DNA from: CBDFNN01 sp965250215 | Lineage (GTDB): Bacteria > Bacteroidota > Rhodothermia > Rhodothermales > DATKEJ01 | DNA: 64,000 nt | Direction of reading: 5' to 3' | NCBI GenBank assembly: GCA_965250215.1 | Contig: CBDFNN010000004.1 | Location: 4,092,001-4,156,000, forward strand | Shown here: positions 63,165 to 64,000 of the stretch, piece after piece | How positions within the stretch are numbered: the first letter of the stretch is position 1 | Layout: every line of letters begins with the position of its first letter | The notes under the pieces: model-generated | The model's database searches: none | What the model saw: the letters and a program-made list of their open reading frames with translations, nothing else | What the model was told of the DNA's origin: nothing | Position numbers and translations under genes: made by a program

Positions 63165-64000
63165 TCAGCAGGTATTTGCCTCAGATATCAGATGTGAATC
63201 GGCGGGAACGAGCACGGCCATGGCATTTGAAGGCGAGATGCTTTTTTTGACTTCCCAGCTTTTGCCGGAGGGTTTGTGTGACATGGAGAAGTCCTCGACA
63301 TAGTCGAGATAATTCAAATTTTCGAGATAATTTATCGCGTCATAGATGTAGAGTTGATTGTCAAAGCTGATGTCAACATTCTCATCATGGACCCAGGGGG
63401 CAAGAAAACGAGTGATGTCTTCCTGGACCGTTGTCCTATAGAAGTTATAATCGTGGCCCGAGAGAAATCGAACCTTGAAGGTGAATTGAACCTCCTCATA
63501 GATTGGATTCAATACACCGAGTTTGACGTGCATCGACTGTCGGGAGGAGAGAAATGCATGGATCTCATCTCTTGTATTCTGACTCACTTGAGGCTTCAAT
63601 CGGAATGAAGAGCTCAGATCTGAAAGTCTCGGAATCACCACCACAGACACGCGTCCCGGAGCCATCTCGTCAACTTTGTCATTTTCGAACGAGCTGTGGT
63701 TGAGACATTTCGCTTTGAAAATATTTGGGAATTCTTGTAAAACGATGCGTTCAAAATCCCAAATCGAAGAGGCCCTGTCCTTGTGTCGCAATCGTTCAGA
63801 GATCCTGCGGTAGAACTCATCATCTTTCTCGGCAGGTTTTCCGGCGAATGAAGGATAAGGTTGGGAAACGGATTTTATTTTTGACTTTCGCTGAGCGAGT
63901 TGAGAAATACTAGCTGCCTCCAAACCGGTCTCGAGGTGCTCGAGACTATTCCTGTCATCTACAAAAGTCGCCCGATCTGCTTGGGCGTGAATATCAATAA
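63165..64000 (-). CDS. eCIS baseplate J-like protein, 5' end outside the window
   Basis: The frame is open to the right edge, so only the C-terminal 277 or so residues are visible. FYRRISERLRHKDRASSIWDFE, KAKCLNH, VVVIPRL and FLAPWVHDENVDISFDNQLY match the C-terminal part of the baseplate J-like (gp6/Afp11-type) proteins of eCIS, which often exceed 1000 residues. An apparent start at TTG 63923 is an artefact: the frame continues as ETGL before it and DIHAQADRATFVDD further up. The rest of the locus (sheath, tube, spike, hub) should lie to the right. Confidence 0.85.
   Translation of the reverse strand, partial: IDIHAQADRATFVDDRNSLEHLETGLEAASISQLAQRKSKIKSVSQPYPSFAGKPAEKDDEFYRRISERLRHKDRASSIWDFERIVLQEFPNIFKAKCLNHSSFENDKVDEMAPGRVSVVVIPRLSDLSSSFRLKPQVSQNTRDEIHAFLSSRQSMHVKLGVLNPIYEEVQFTFKVRFLSGHDYNFYRTTVQEDITRFLAPWVHDENVDISFDNQLYIYDAINYLENLNYLDYVEDFSMSHKPSGKSWEVKKSISPSNAMAVLVPADSHLISEANTC

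Noticed and set aside
63905..63923. TTG start for the last baseplate gene
   Set aside because: The frame continues upstream to the window edge with coding character, so the gene is simply cut.
46819..64000. Prophage
   Set aside because: No capsid, portal, terminase, integrase, lysis or replication genes in the window; the ATPase, DUF4157 and tape-measure proteins are specific to eCIS.

Overview
The window looks like chromosomal DNA of a Bacteroidota-type bacterium (possibly Rhodothermota or Balneolota; class not determinable here). The evidence is a secreted protease with a type IX secretion C-terminal domain (YPNPFNPT followed by a GMYLVQMNG-like end), an F-ATPase operon with genes in the order a-c-b-delta-alpha-gamma but no beta/epsilon, a subunit a with a cleavable signal peptide, many SPII lipoproteins, and beta-helix surface proteins with dockerin-like ends. 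Base composition is moderate and I see no transposase, integrase, rRNA or CRISPR array.

Layout. 0-8.4 kb: the 3' part of a molybdopterin dehydrogenase (IorB-like), a GH31 lipoprotein, a T9SS metalloprotease, and a YCII/DGPF protein next to an ECF42-type sigma factor. 8.4-14.3 kb: tRNA-Ser(GCU) and the ATP synthase operon on the minus strand. 14.4-24 kb: a mixed-strand block (di-haem cytochrome c, VOC protein, serpin lipoprotein, Rieske-TPP enzyme fusion, PepSY membrane protein, YfcC carrier, GH16 lipoprotein). This block separates the ATP synthase genes from AtpZ, bactofilin and M23 peptidase genes (24.1-26.1 kb) that commonly sit next to them. 26.5-30 kb: clpX, a BrkB-family membrane protein and an MDR dehydrogenase. 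30.3-40 kb: an outer-membrane biogenesis run (Omp85/TamA-like, TamB, MlaE, MlaF, MlaD). 40.1-44 kb: a decayed and an intact beta-helix/dockerin-like surface protein. 44.2-46.8 kb: small lipoprotein, PH-like membrane protein, tgt.

46.8-64 kb (minus strand, running off the right edge) is the distal part of an extracellular contractile injection system (eCIS) locus. In transcription order it holds a baseplate J-like protein (5' end outside the window), a second baseplate protein, a 1233-residue PKD-containing protein, a CIS tape-measure-family protein, two DUF4157 proteins, the eCIS AAA+ ATPase, and an SH3-like/ComEC-type metallo-beta-lactamase-fold protein. The two DUF4157 proteins are the best cargo candidates: one carries an OmpA-like domain and an unrecognised C-terminus, the other a very long hydrophobic helical middle and an Ntox15-like C-terminus. 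The sheath, tube, spike and other upstream genes would lie beyond position 64000.

A second theme is intergenic: many gaps are packed with tandem 7-8 bp words (for example TCTGATGT, CGGAGTAT, GTTTGCT, GAACACG). The same words recur in both orientations at distant sites, sometimes as inverted arms around about 85-120 bp, and run over stop codons and start regions of neighbouring genes. The atpB gene also appears to start at an AUC codon behind a good Shine-Dalgarno sequence.
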